Shown piece after piece: positions 34,923-59,000 of a stretch of 64,000 nt of DNA (position 1 is the first letter of the stretch; the number at the start of each line of letters is the position of its first letter). The notes beneath the pieces were generated by a model that did not search any database, was not told the DNA's origin, and was given only the letters and a program-made list of their open reading frames with translations. The translations under genes and the position numbers were made by a program. Source of the stretch: Metaphire vulgaris (Eukaryota; Annelida; Clitellata; Crassiclitellata; Megascolecidae); assembly GCA_018105865.1 (NCBI GenBank), contig CM030848.1:12424199-12488198 (forward strand), given 5' to 3'.

Positions 34923-36294
34923 ATGGGATGGAATCATGCTTGTTGCATTTTATCTGAACTTATTAAACATTATATCAAACTCTACCAAAAAATTAGTCTC
35001 TTGATCGATGTATCTAGCATATGTTAGTTTTGAATTTCTTCAACTGTTGTTAAAATGAATACATTTGAAATGAAAAAGTGCATTTTTAATTTTTTGGAGT
35101 AGAATTTTTTATTCACTTGTTGACTTACTTAGGCTTAGGTCCTCAGTTGTTGATAGGGTTTCAGATTCCACCAATGCTGTCAAGTAATATTAATGTACAG
35201 TACTTGGAAAATTTGATATTGGAAAATACTGTAATTAAAACAGTATGATACATAATAAAATGAATTTATTATTATAGTGCTACTTCAAACACTAATTTAT
35301 TTAATTTCATTTGCAAATCTTTAAATTTTTTTATTATCTTTCATCTTCATTTTCATCCCTTTCAATTCTAAACTGTATAAATAGACCAATAAATTGACAT
35401 GGCAAGTGTTCTGAATAGTGATTTTTTGTAAGAGAAAAGAGTAGTTAGAAGTTGATACACTCATAATTTCATAATTTCCTTGTACAGTATTTGTATGTAC
35501 ACACTCAAAAATATGAACTTGGAAATTAATGACAATTAAATTCTGTAAATTTTAAATAGAAAAAATTACACTGCAACAGGCTTTTGCTTATAGCCTACTA
35601 CAAGGCAAAGGATAATTTTAAAATTATCCCTTGGTATCTTGGGAGCTCCAGTTTTACTTTGTCATGAATTATTGATTCATGCACCATAAGTGAACACAAG
35701 ACAATGCCCAGAAATGGTTTTGTACATCTTTAGAGATGGATTTGGAGCAAATGTAACCTAATTGGTAATTACCTTATGAAGAGTGAAGAAATCATTCTAG
35801 AGGAAAATTATAATTGCTGACTGCTAATAAATATGGATGCAGTAGTAATGCATGCGGACTCCAGGCCTGGGGGATTGACTTACCTGGAGGAAAGAGGTAC
35901 AGTTTAGTGATTTTTTTACAGTGCTGGGATTTGGTAGGTTGTGGTTTTTTGAGGTATCTCCCTAACAAGGCCTGGATAAAACACCGAATGCACGCAATGT
36001 ATACTTTAATACTCCATAAGTTATTTGCTTTCAAGGTCCACTGGAGAATAAACTCGGGACTATATGAAATTCGAGATATGCGAAGTGCAGAATTTAGTAT
36101 TTATATTCTATGGTGACAAATTGACAATACAGCTCTAAATAAATGGTATTTTCCGTGGCAATCCGTGCTATTCTATGGATTAATGGAGAAAATTTGAAAA
36201 AATTCTCGTGAAGTTTCACAATTTGATATAAAATTTCACCGAATTAATTAATTTCTTTAAATTCGACTTACGTTGCGCATTTTTCTGATCGGGT
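34923..36294. other. intergenic / UTRs
   Basis: No gene recognised. Holds the 3' UTR of the gene ending at 34922 and the 5' region of the LEM-like gene. Confidence 0.5.
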
Positions 36295-38267
36295 ATGATG
36301 TCGGATTCGTTTGCGGACATGACAGACGCGGAGCTGCAGGAGCGTCTGGGCCGCTTCGGCGTCGAGATCACCACAAAGGGCAGAATGACGGAGGCCCAGC
36401 GCCAAATACAGAAGAAGAAGCTCAACCATCTGGAGGCGAAGGAACGGGCAGACAGGGAAAAGGCCGAGCGACAGGCCGCCAAGAGAACCAACGACGACAG
36501 CGAGATTGGCGGGGGTTCAAAAGGTCTGGCGAAAAAACGAGCCAGGGTATGCTGCTTTTATCATCGCCATCACCATCGAACTTCTATAACGCCATTTTAG
36601 TAATTTTTGACGTCAGATTGAACCTGTGTTTTTCTTGCAAACTGTACATTCTAGTTATGCGCTTTTGTAGTAATTTGAACAATTTCATTATCATATTGTA
36701 CGTTACTGGTAATCATCAGAAAAACAGGCCTTCTACAGATATTTTTGTTTTCCCTTGTAGTGTCCTAAATTATTGTCAGGGTTATAAAATGTTTTTATTT
36801 TTCAGTTATTGATTCTGTGCTTTAATTGTTATTTGTTTACCTTAAATAAACTTGATTGATTGATTGAAGGGTGGGGCAAGGCGTAAAACAGTGGCGGTTG
36901 TAACATCCGGTAACAGTGACGATGATGATGATGATGACTTCAGCAATGCAGGAATTGGAGACAGAAGGGATGATCCAAACACATCAGTGGTAGGTGCATG
37001 AAACTATTTCTTGGTATATTTGACAAAAAATGTGCTTTTAATTTGAATATTCAGTTATTTTGTAACGTAACATTTGTATAGCACCTCGCATTTCTTCTTG
37101 GAGGCACCCTCAGCTTTGGAGTCGCATCGTGCGAAATTGAAACTGTAATTCTTGCATTGAACTACCGGTAAGTGAGGAAGCAAGAAGCAAGCTTGACATG
37201 GATGGATTCAGGCCATTACAGAGAGAGCGTCCAGTCGCTCTGAAGGCTCGCGACACTGTCCTGTTCTAGTGGAGCAAAGCAGGCAGTGTATAGGGGAAGA
37301 GGGCAGCCTGAATGGCCCAGTAATATATGAAGTTGCATGGTGTTGAAGTGCTACAGAAGCAAGAATTATTGATTTAAATTCAATGCAGTCAGATATTGGA
37401 AGCCAATGGATGGTGCTAAGCATAAAATCAGAGATGTTTGTGAAGCGTGAATAAGGCTGGTGCACTGCACCAAGCTTTCTGGCAGTGTTATAGAAATTTC
37501 GTCTTACTTACATACTTATTATTTAGCTAGCAGTAATTTTACAGTAGACTTTGCTGTACATATAATTTTAACCCTTTTACCATTCATTTACTTGTAAATG
37601 GTGTGATGGAATGGTGTGATGATAATCATGATATTGAAGAATGGTGTGGAAGCAGTTTACAGGATCTTAGCCACAGAGCAACGGACAGGAAAGAATGGCA
37701 GAAAACTGTGGAGATGGCATTATACACCAATGGGCGATGAGCCCATGGTTAATGATGATGATGATGATGATGATGATACTTGTAACATAATATAAAATGG
37801 ACGAGTATTCCTGGGGGGAAATGGGAAAAGAGTGAAAGGTGTCGTTCTGTTGTTATGATTTAAAGTGCTTTGAAATCTGAAATCTTTGAAATCATTTTTG
37901 ATCAGAGATCTCTTTTGGGTCAGCGAGACACAATTGCCTTGAGTAAGAACGCCTCATCAGACAGTTCTCCTCTAATTATCCATCTTGTGGATACGCATTT
38001 GGGCCACGCTGCAGCCGGTGTTCCAGTCATCCTGAGCGTTCTTCATGCAACCAAGGGCTGGTTCCAGCTGGCGGAAAGGTGAAAGTCTCAATCTGTTATT
38101 GTGTGACTTTTTTGGCTCGTTATTAATCTTTGGTGTTTGAACGACATAGTGAGTTTTGGAATAAGTTAAACCATTAGTAATTGAATTGGATAAATTTTAG
38201 CACGATTGCCAAAGAATCACCAAAAGATCACTGGGTTATACTTATTACTTATATTTTCATGATGCCT

Positions 38268-38298
<31 letters not shown>

Positions 38299-39270
38299 GT
38301 GGTGGACTCTTAGAAGCATTGCTGTGCTGGCCCGTCCATGCCAATCTTCCATGTTGAGGGGTGGACAGCAAGGGCAATGCCATAATCGCTCTGTGGTGAT
38401 TGTTTGTGGGAGCAGTGCTCTCCAGCTGCTCAAGCAACGATGCTTTTCTGGTGCTATTAATGTACAATAATTATTGATTTTCCTTGTCATTAACTGCATT
38501 AAAATAGTTTTTACTGGGTTTTTAAAAACTGTAATCATGCGACAGCACCCTTATGTGGTAGCGATTCTAGTCATGTTGTTTTCGTGCGTGTTTTAGAGAA
38601 ACAAATATTGAGGGAGAATGTCCTGGACTGATAACAAAAGATCTTTTTCAGACTGGATTTTATCGCATAAAATTCAACACAGAAGAATATTACAAGCGCA
38701 CAAGCATTAAAGTGAATTTCCCGGAAATTGAGGTAAGTTTAAGCTTTTGTTTCCTTTAATTTTGTGTTATTTCACTCAAGAGTCAATTTATGAGCAAGGA
38801 TGTCTGCCATCAAAGATCTGGTAATGACCATGTTTACCCCAACTGACAGATTATATTATTATATGTGAACAAAATTGTGACAGAGCTTTGCCTAGACTTG
38901 CACTAGTTTTCTATTGTGGTATGTGGTTAGAATTTTGTGCACCATCAGCTGATGTTTCCGTGTATTAAGAAGTGGCACTATAGAAGCTGATGACAGGATT
39001 GGATAGACAAGTCTTGTTGCTATTGCCGGTACTAAAATACATTTGTTATTCTACACCAACTGAAATATTAACCCCTTACCTGGGGATCCCGGATATATCC
39101 GGCCATTTTACACTGAGTTACAGTTAAATACACGGTTAAGGGGTTAATTGGCTGCAATTTTTTTACAGGTAGGAATTCATGTCGAGGACTCGGGTGAAAG
39201 GTACGCCGTGTCAATTCTTCTGATGTCCAACGGTTATACTGCCACGGTCATCAAGAACGCCAGAGGTTAA
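36295..39270 (+). CDS. LEM-like domain fused to a transthyretin/HIU-hydrolase-like fold
   Basis: Five plus-strand exons: 36295-36546, 36870-36989, 37906-38078, 38597-38732, 39169-39270; all GT-AG, all phases fit, 260 aa. Residues 6-47 (FADMTDAELQERLGRFGVEI, then a KKKLNHLE helix) align with the LEM domain of emerin-type proteins (YADLSDTEL...YEKKIFEYE). Residues 50-124 are charged, with KKRAR and ARRKT as possible nuclear signals and a run of seven Asp. Residues 145-260 have the length and strand pattern of transthyretin/5-hydroxyisourate hydrolase: SPLIIHLVDTHLGHAAAGVP, GECPGLI, GFYRIKFNTEEYY, and a C-terminus RYAVSILLMSNGYTATV. The enzyme's C-terminal YRGS is absent, the Arg of its DGR motif reads Glu (EGE), and the His before the last strand is Ala, so hydrolase activity is unlikely. 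LEM proteins usually bind BAF at the nuclear envelope; here that is inference. Poly(A) signal at 39543-39548. Confidence 0.83.
37208..37465 (-). mobile_element. LINE reverse-transcriptase fragment
   Basis: Minus-strand frame with STIHWLPISDCIEFKSI and ALQHHATSYI, resembling the LHWLP...I.(F/Y)K...AL...APSYI block of Jockey/CR1-type reverse transcriptases. Located in an intron of the LEM-like gene. Confidence 0.7.
37568..37834. mobile_element. TTAA mini-element split by a LINE tail
   Basis: The left part (TTAACCCTTTTACC...) and right part (TGTAACATAATATAAAATGG, then ACGAGTATTCC) belong to subfamily B. Between them, 37598-37777 is a LINE 3' end (DLSHRATDRKEWQKTVEMAL, stop, then GATn) bracketed by an 8-bp duplication ACTTGTAA (37590-37597 and 37778-37785). 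Confidence 0.72.
39068..39147. mobile_element. TTAA mini-element 21 bp from a splice acceptor
   Basis: 80 bp with TTAA ends, GGGGATCCCGGATATATCC inside, ending 21 bp before exon 5 of the LEM-like gene (39169). Confidence 0.87.
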
Positions 39271-41019
39271 AGCAACAGTTAAACCGGAATTCTTGAATAT
39301 TGACTGCCTTTTGATGTTTTGACAAATTCTCTGATTTTATTTGGACAACAACAATTTGCTATTTTTACCCACTTTGGATTTAGTTAAGCATAGACTTTCA
39401 GTTCAAGATAATTGTTTTTAATGCATGTTTTTTTGCAGTTGTCTGATTTTGAATGCAATGAATTTGAACTCTGATTAGATTTAGGTTCTGTGTGCATTTA
39501 AGGACAAAAATCTTTTGCTATCTCATCACATTTCAATTTATTAATAAAAGCATTAGTTTTCTTTAGTCACTTTTATTCACTAGAAAACAGTCTTGTAGGG
39601 GTCATTACTGAGATATGCCCCAAATTTCTAGAAAGACCTAATGCCAATTGAAGAAATCCCAGGTTTCAGTTTCATATGGGGCCATCCATATATTACATAT
39701 GCAAGTCATTTCATACTCACTTACCCCGTTGCACCTGTACATTTTTTGGACTCATCTCATATACATACATACAAATTGGCTTCTCTACCCCACCCTGTTT
39801 GAAAAATTAATTTTCAGCTATAGTCACAAGATATATCTGTATGGTAGACTAAAGTTGTCACAGCTAAGAAAGGCAATCAATGTGTTTTAATGAGTGCAAG
39901 CACGTGGATAGTTCTCGTTGCCTGCCCGTGAGAAAGTATCGGTAATTGTGTTCAAATCAAGTGTGTAATTTCATCCAGTCTTCTGCCTGAGCAGTTGTTT
40001 TTTAATGGTTATGTAGGCAACATATAAATTAATCAATGTCTTTAAACCTATCCCTAATTCTAGCAGAGCAACCAATAGGAATCATTTTCAGAGCCACAAA
40101 CCCCTTTGAACAACTACTGTATAAATGAAAAATTACGACAGACAAGAAAGCAAATATAATTAAATCAAAGTAAAACTATAATGTAAATGTTGTAAATGAC
40201 CCCACAACAAACATTCAAATCAAGATTGACATGACTGCATTCATTACATTTGGTAATAATCAGAAATTGTTAAATTTCTATATGGCGGTTATGTTTGATG
40301 GCTTGTAGCCTGGATCTGGCCCGCCAACATGTTTTGTTTGGTCCTCAAAGCAAATTAAAACAACACCGACAACTGGCCCGAGAACAGTAACCCCCCCCCC
40401 AAAAAAAAAAAAAACCCAGTAAACCCCCAGAACAGTAATTTTGTTATAGAAATTATTTACCAACTGACTGGGCTATATAATAAAACTGGGCTATTACTAA
40501 TCTTTGTGAAAAGTAGAAGTTAAGTGCAACATTTATTAAAGTTAATTTTGCCTGAGTTGCAGTATATAAAATTATAAATATTTTAGAAATTGACAATTGT
40601 AGAACATGCATTCTGAGATAGCAAACCTCGAGTGATCTGAGAATGTTCAATCTGTCCAAAAAAGGTTGTACATCCCTGGCTTATAGCTTGTTATAAGTAT
40701 AAACTCATTATGAAATAGAATGCAGAATCAAATAGTATATAAGATTACACAATTTTCATAGGCTGGGCCTAAATTGATTGGCGGTAACCACCTCCCTAGC
40801 AGAAGACGTTAAAAAACCCTAGTGGTGCGAGGGCCGACATGCAGATTCAGTGATAGAGAATAACATTCAAATGCTTTAACTATAGTTAATTTTTTCTAGT
40901 ATGTCATAACACCATTACCAGTTGTGTTAGCAAAAATATCCTATGTCAAAGTGGACCTACTACCGGTACGTTTACTGGCGATTGCATGTCAGAAAAAGCA
41001 GTAAACAGCCGAGCGTACA
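39271..41019. other. convergent 3' intergenic region
   Basis: 3' UTRs of the LEM-like and ProRS genes. No further gene. Contains a C11/A13 homopolymer patch near 40390. Confidence 0.55.
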
Positions 41020-48784
<7,765 letters not shown>

Positions 48785-49559
48785 TGCTTCTGATCAGATC
48801 TTACTCAATCTATCAATCAATCAATCACACAATTTTATTTTTTCCTCATAAACATACAAATAAACAAATATCAATATGAAGCAAAGAAGAAAAACTTAAC
48901 TAACAATTAACACTTAACTAAATTCATTGACATAAGTTGCTTATTGAAATTTTTTACAATGAGAAAAAAAGGTTGACCTAGGGGATATCAATCCCATAAA
49001 TTGGTCAACCAAAATTTTATATATATATATATAAATTAAGAATTAAGAATTACACCTATTTTCTGATATGATGATAACACAAATAGGAAACTTAAAACAC
49101 ATATATAACAGGAACAACAACAACAAGAAGAAGAAACAACAACATGGCAATTTGGTGACTGCTCAATTTTCCAAAGGTTTAATATTAATATTTCGAAACA
49201 TAAGTTTACTGATACTCTAGCACCATTACAATTGCCTGCTGCAGTCTATGCTCTGCTGGTATAATTACAGAAGAAACACAACAGCTGACAAACAATGTAA
49301 TGCCGCATGTAAATATTTACATCATCTCTGACATCACATAAGTAGCTCATTGAACATAGTTATGTAAAAAATAAATAAACCAAATAAGTTGCGAAGGTTA
49401 AGAGAGCGAAGAAAGCAAAAATGCGAGAGGGGTGGCCTGCGGTGTAGAAAAAGATTAAATAATGGGAATGGGGAATGTGAGAGAAGAGGAGAAGAGAGGA
49501 CAAGGCAAGGTGGGCCATTGTATATAATAACAATAATTATAATACTTATCGTCGAGATA

Positions 49560-49704
49560 TCAAAATTCTGAATAACCGGCTATTTTGGGATGGTCTGTCT
49601 TGGGCAACAGCTCTTCCAGGCAACTGAGCTGCCGTGTGTCTTTCCTTCTCATTTTGATGTAATTGGAGAAATGCAAAATTAATGCTTTAGTCTTCGAATT
49701 TCTT

Positions 49705-49767
<63 letters not shown>

Positions 49768-50115
49768 ATTAACTGCAGCCAAAAGACAATCACACACCAA
49801 CACAAAACCGAACCAAATGAAAACTTTACAAAAAAACAAGAAAAAGGAAACACATGATATTGTTTACACATATTGGATAAAGGGCGATGAACCCATCGAA
49901 TATAAAATCACCTTATAAATGCGATCACCTACCGCAGCGTGAAAAAAATGCGATAAATTCGTTGACTTTAACAGAATTTTAGTCCCAAGAATTTTTTCCT
50001 ATTTCACAGCATAAACAGTTAAACACGTGGCAGCGACAACACACGTGTCTGATGCAATCGTCGATCTAAATCTAACTAGAAGATGTAGGTTTCTGGGCAA
50101 GACGCCGTTCGCCAT
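49560..50115 (-). CDS. candidate two-exon small protein, 52 aa
   Basis: Unrecognised. Proposed minus-strand exons 50045-50115 (ATG in good context, GAACATGGCG) and 49560-49647, phase 2, joined by GT-AG. The product would start MANGVLPRNLHLLVRFRST, Arg-rich with no acidic residue and leader-like, and end CLEELLPKTDHPKIAGYSEF. Each piece alone looks protein-like and the phases fit, but there is no family match I can name and alternative donors exist (50045 or 50043). It might also be a 5' exon of something else. Sits between ProRS and the VASt gene. Confidence 0.28.
49704..49764 (+). repeat. (TA)n microsatellite
   Basis: One TAT interruption. Confidence 0.95.
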
Positions 50116-53169
<3,054 letters not shown>

Positions 53170-54754
53170 TCAGTGCGCACTGTACTTGACGACTACCTTT
53201 GAAACAGTAGTCTCCAACAAGATTATCTGATAGAAGAGCATAAGATTCACAACCACAAGGAACACAACTCTAAAAACATTAAGCAAATAATTATAATTGA
53301 ATGCCTCAAACACAAGGCTATATTGCATACAGTCCAGAGAGGAATGAGTTAACTCATGTCTATAAAACCTTTATAAGTTTGATTATTTAGAGAACTTTGA
53401 CACCAAAGACTAAGTAAATAAACTGAGAAGCAGCCTAACATTGCATTATTCATCTTTTTCTGCTAAGATTTTATAATGACTTTATAAATAAGCTAAAAGA
53501 ACAGAAGCATTTATATACTTACACAACGAAAACAGACATTGCCAAAACGTCAGTCGTCGAAGAGTAAGTTGTATCAACTTGTGCAGGTTGTACTAGAATA
53601 TAATTTTCACTGAATGAATTATCAATTTATCAGAAATTCCTAGAGCAGTGGTCAGAGAACCAGGGTAAATTACCAAAAATTAGGTAAATTTAAATTTGTT
53701 GGGGTGGGGAATGGGCATATTATGATTTTCAATTTTTTTAATATGCTTATATTAAAGTGAAGTGACTTTCACGTGGAAATATTCTGAAGCCGAGTGTGGA
53801 CTCTCAAAAATCAGAAGATAAATATATTTTGGGGGTAATGGGTAGAAAAGTTCCCCGACCTCTGTCCTAGAGAATACATCTGTATTCTAAAAATCCAAAG
53901 CTTTTCATTAAGGTTCATATAATTACGCCAAAAATGCAGATTTCTGCACACAATAGGTGCAAAATTCTCTAAGAAATTATAATAATAATATCATAATACC
54001 AGTGTTTTTTCTTCTTGTCACACAAAAGTTATCACCATAAGGAGCAACACAGTTTAAATTGTTCCTCCATTGCAAGCGTTGTGAAACTCTTTCCTTAACA
54101 CTCCCCTTTGGCTTCGAATAACTTTTGTGGCTTGATGAAAACGATTTGTGCTCGTTCAACTTCCGTGAATTTACGCTGCAGCGATTTTTTTCTCTTTTCC
54201 TTCGTTCAGATTCCCTTCGAAAGAGATTAGCTAAGAGCACAGGAAGCAAAACATTGAATTTGTACTTCAGATTCTAATCGTTTTCACAAACAGAATGCCA
54301 TCGTTGTAATCAGCCACCACAGAATGAAATGTGACGCTTGCAAGAAAAGTTTAAAGTAATTAAAATATCAACTCTATGCCAAGGCAGGATAAAAATCTAT
54401 AAGCATCGGATCTTTAAGCACTAAAACATAGCACTGGACTTTTGCAGATCTAAGGAGTTCAAACACTTTGGGCAGAAGTAGTATGACCACATTGCTAATT
54501 GGAAAATTTATCACCGATTGCAACATTACGTAACGCAACCTTTATCTCTGATACACAGTGTTATATGATGGCCCTTCTACTGTGTGTATCGCCGCTAGAT
54601 GGCAGTAGGATAGTGAGAAGTATCTTGTATAATTAATCTTCTCTTTCCGGTTGTTGCTTGCTTGTAATAGACTGTTCAAGGAATCTCTGTGATTAAAATT
54701 CATTAATAACAGTGGTTCTCACACAGGGCAGACTATACTGAACCACTCTAAACC

Positions 54755-54801
<47 letters not shown>

Positions 54802-54868
54802 TCTTCTTCTTTTAGGTGCCATGCATTGCTGCGTCGGCGACCATGGACTTCCACTTTTTCGGTCTCTC

Positions 54869-54921
<53 letters not shown>

Positions 54922-56014
54922 TTCATTATTGTCATTTAAATTTGTCTTTAATCTCCGTACTTTAGTATCATTGACCTCAGATCTTAACAACAGTCACACA
55001 ATGACATTCATCTGTATTACCATGACTGAATAAATAGATCAAATACCAACCTATAACTCCAAAATTTGTTGCCAATCCTGTGCTTGCAGTTTTGTCAATA
55101 AAGGCTGCAAATACAAACAGGAAGATAAAATAGACAAATAGTCAGAGACTTCAGCACCACATTGAACTATAGAACCTCTATATGGTCTCAAGCTAAGACA
55201 AACACCGGAGTAAGCAGGCCACTACACAACTCACAAAATGTTCCTGAACCCATACAAGGAAGTAATGGACAAAAATTAAGTCTAGTATAAAAACAACCAT
55301 ACATTTTTACATCACTGTCAAGATAACTTTGATTTATTGTGATTGATTTCAATTCCAATCAAAGATAAGTGTCCAAAGACTGTATGCTGTAAACTGTAGG
55401 TGTTGCCATTATGAAATACGACAAATTTAAGAAAATCACAGAAATTTAGTCATTTGATATACAAAAAAACAAGCAGAATGAGGAATTAACTTTTAAATTT
55501 TTTAAATAAATGCCATAAATTCAGAGATTTAAATGGAGGCTGTAGGTGAGAAATAATTGAAATAACTAAAATGAGCCTTAGTCTTAGAACCACAGAATTT
55601 CAGCTGTACATCTGACTGATCCGTCTTTCAGGTGTACCTGTAATTTTGTGGTTCCATATACCTGTAATTTTGTGGTTCCATATATGGTTCCATACACGTG
55701 GTACCTGTAATTTTGTGGTTGGCATTCCTCTCTTCAGTTATTATCAATCATTTTTCATACTTGTACTTTCCAGAGTAAAGATATCTTCAGAGATCTCCAG
55801 TGTCAAATCAGCCTTTTATAATATTTACCATACGCACACAAGTGTGCATGTCTTCTTTACTTATGTTAATCTGTGTGCTGTGTGAATACAAGATTCGTGA
55901 TATTCATCTAACACACGTTATTCGTAAGATACACTGGTATTTTATTAGCGTATTATTAATTGTAAGGTGTCCTAGTAGTACTTGTACGATATGCCACCAT
56001 AATCAGTTAATCAG

Positions 56015-56063
<49 letters not shown>

Positions 56064-59000
56064 CAACCATTATTACCACTGTTTGTAAACAGCAGTATTG
56101 CATTACTCGTGACCAGGAGGGTGCGATTTGTGACCTGGAGCAGTGGGGGGGAGGAAATGTCGAGCTTGGGGGCAGGTAGGTGTATGGGAAGTGTAGCAGT
56201 GGGGGGGCATGTAGTGGTGGGAGAATGTAGCAGTAGGGGGATGCAGTTGGGCAGTGGGGGGATACCCCTTCCCCCTTACAAATCGCGCCCTGCTCATGAC
56301 GATGCCAAAGACCCTTACTGTGTGTGGTCTGTAGGACGGCAAAACAAATCCATTTTCAAGTTTAGATTAAACAACACAAGTGTATTTGCAGACAAATTCA
56401 AGTACGATGATCCTAAATTAGCAAATGCAATGCAAATCTGTTGCTTGACAATGTACAGTGTACACATTCCAACAAGGTACTTGAATTCACCTTAAACAAA
56501 CCTGTATTAGTACAGACCGGCTGTAGACACCTAAATACACTTTTTCCACGTAGGACCGATATTTTGGTTTCATAATGTATTCGGCAAAAAGTGGCAAAAG
56601 GATTAATAAGAAATGGGATATTAAGTTCAACAGTATATTAAAATATTCATCTTACTTTTGATCAGCCCCCATATATGCCTTTTGTAATTGATTCTTCCAG
56701 ATATGTGCAGACGCGTTTTGTTCTCGCCGACTTTTCTAATGCAGTATCGAACTGTTGTGAAGAAATCATCGGCATATGGAACGCCTCCGTTATAGCAATC
56801 GGCGTCGATAAGAAAGCACGCACCTGGTTGACTTTCTGGCAGAAGATGCTGAAAAGTAATTGATTACAATATAGATTCCAATATAGCTTATGACGTACTT
56901 TTTATATTCAATTATCTTTTAATTCGTTTCATCACTCTTCTGAATTTTGCATATCTATAGCCTATGGTAGCACTAGCATTTTTCAATTTCAAACAGGGTA
57001 TCAATTTTATAATATTTTTGTGGTCTATAAAACCTGTAATAGAATAAACCAGCTCTCTTAAGCGCCATCTTATCTCTCGATTGATTTTTTAGACATTTGA
57101 CAGAGAATAGATTTCTGAAAGACTTTGTATAGTGTTGTTTCAAATGGCTCATTTTTTCCGTGGCATTTCGAAAGCTCTAGAAAACAATTGAGACAGAATA
57201 TATTGACAATTCTGGTACGGTTTGAAACAGCAAAGATGGGGACACAAGAATATGTGGTTTTGATTCATTTCATCACTCTTGTGAATTTTTGCATTTCTAT
57301 AGCCTACTTTAGCACTAGTCCTTGCATTGTCCAATTTCAAACAGGCCATGTTGGCCCACCCAATATTTGGCTTGTGGTGCCCTCCATGATTCAATATACT
57401 GGTACTTGAGCACAATATTGATATAGCTGTCCAATAACAGAACTTTAAAAACATTCCAGAATGACATATCAAGCAAGCGCGTGAGTCGAGGTACATTAGT
57501 CATACAGTGGTATGGGAAACTTCCATGGTCCTTTGAGGGTGGGTAAACTTTATAGTCCCCCAAAAAGTCATAAATTTGACTGCTTTAGTCGCCTTTTTCA
57601 TAATATATTAGTTTGTCTAATAAGATATATCATAATTCGACCACAGTTTAATAATTAAAAACAACTTGAGAAAGAAAGCTGCAACCGTGACTAAAGGACC
57701 AAAGAGGCCAACAATTTTCATGACCCCCGAGGGTAACAATTTCCAGGGCCCCACTTTGTAGCCTATTACAAGACTACTGGCGCGAGAAAACCCAGGTAAC
57801 TAAAGCTATACTGATCGCTGACATCCACAGGCAGCAATGATGACCAATTCACCGACATTTAATAACATCAGCATTGAGAATTCTTCAGGCCAAGTCTCTT
57901 TAACTAACTGAATATCTTCTGCAGTGACCACTACACATGCTAAATGAAAATGGAACACCAGCACAAGGCACAGACCCGTGGATAGCAGTTCTAGAAATTC
58001 TGCGTTCAAATCATCAAATTTATTTCATAAACTGTAAGCCACCTGAGTTTCAGACGACGGCGAACATTTTGGACCAAGAGAATAGTTGATCGAGAGTGTG
58101 TAGGATATAAGTCGAGTCTTGACGCCATTTTCGTCTGGTTCGTCTGACCATTCGCCCAAACTAACATCTGAAGACGTCAAAATGAAAGTAAGTCTGTGTC
58201 ACGATTATTGGAAAAAGATACCTTATAGTCTCATTGTACATAATGTACTTAACTGTGTATTTAACTGTAACTCAATGTAAAATGGATGGATATATCCAGG
58301 ATCCCCAGTTAAGGGGTTAACATCTAATCTAATCTAATCTTAAACTTCTATAGCGCCACTTCGTAATGCAGAGGAGCATCAACCGATGGCACACCAAATC
58401 CAAATAATTAAAGATTCAGGTCAAATCCAGGGTATCCGGCCAGGCGAATGTAAACATAAAATGTCTTTAAATATTTTAAAAGTACTGGCACATAAATATA
58501 AATAAGACCTTGCACACAAACTGAACATAGTATATATGCAAACAGCAGTGGTGGCTCTAGGATTTGGCAAGTGGGTGGCTGTTGGGGTGGCAACTTCTAA
58601 TCATGGGGGGCCAACCATTTCTTGTTTAATGTATGTAACATTAAGTATAGGGTCCCAACTGGGGGCACTGGGGGCAGGCACTCAAAGGGGGCACGGGCCC
58701 CTCTGGCAAACAGGTGGAGCCGCCACTGGCAAACAGGTGGTTAACTGATATCATGGTTTTCATCATACAAAAGTCTTTGAGTTAATGATAATGTAGGAAA
58801 ATGATGGCCAACATGCTGTAGACATTTCAACATTTCTCAGACAAGCCATATAAAAATGTATAAAACAAAATTCTTAAAATTTCACTGCAAATACTATTTA
58901 TTTGCTTATTTCAAAAGCTAGAATGTATGCAGTGGTGCTGTGTGAACAGTCCCTCAAAGTCATGAAAAAAATTAAATCCTGCAACAGTTTATGCAGTCGA

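Noticed and set aside
54693..54990. Ile/Asn-run frames
   Set aside because: Translation of (TTA)n repeats.
57806..58009. Minus frame with TAEDIQLVKETW, reminiscent of a globin A helix
   Set aside because: Lies in an intron of the VASt gene, no continuing B-helix pattern and no matching exons nearby.
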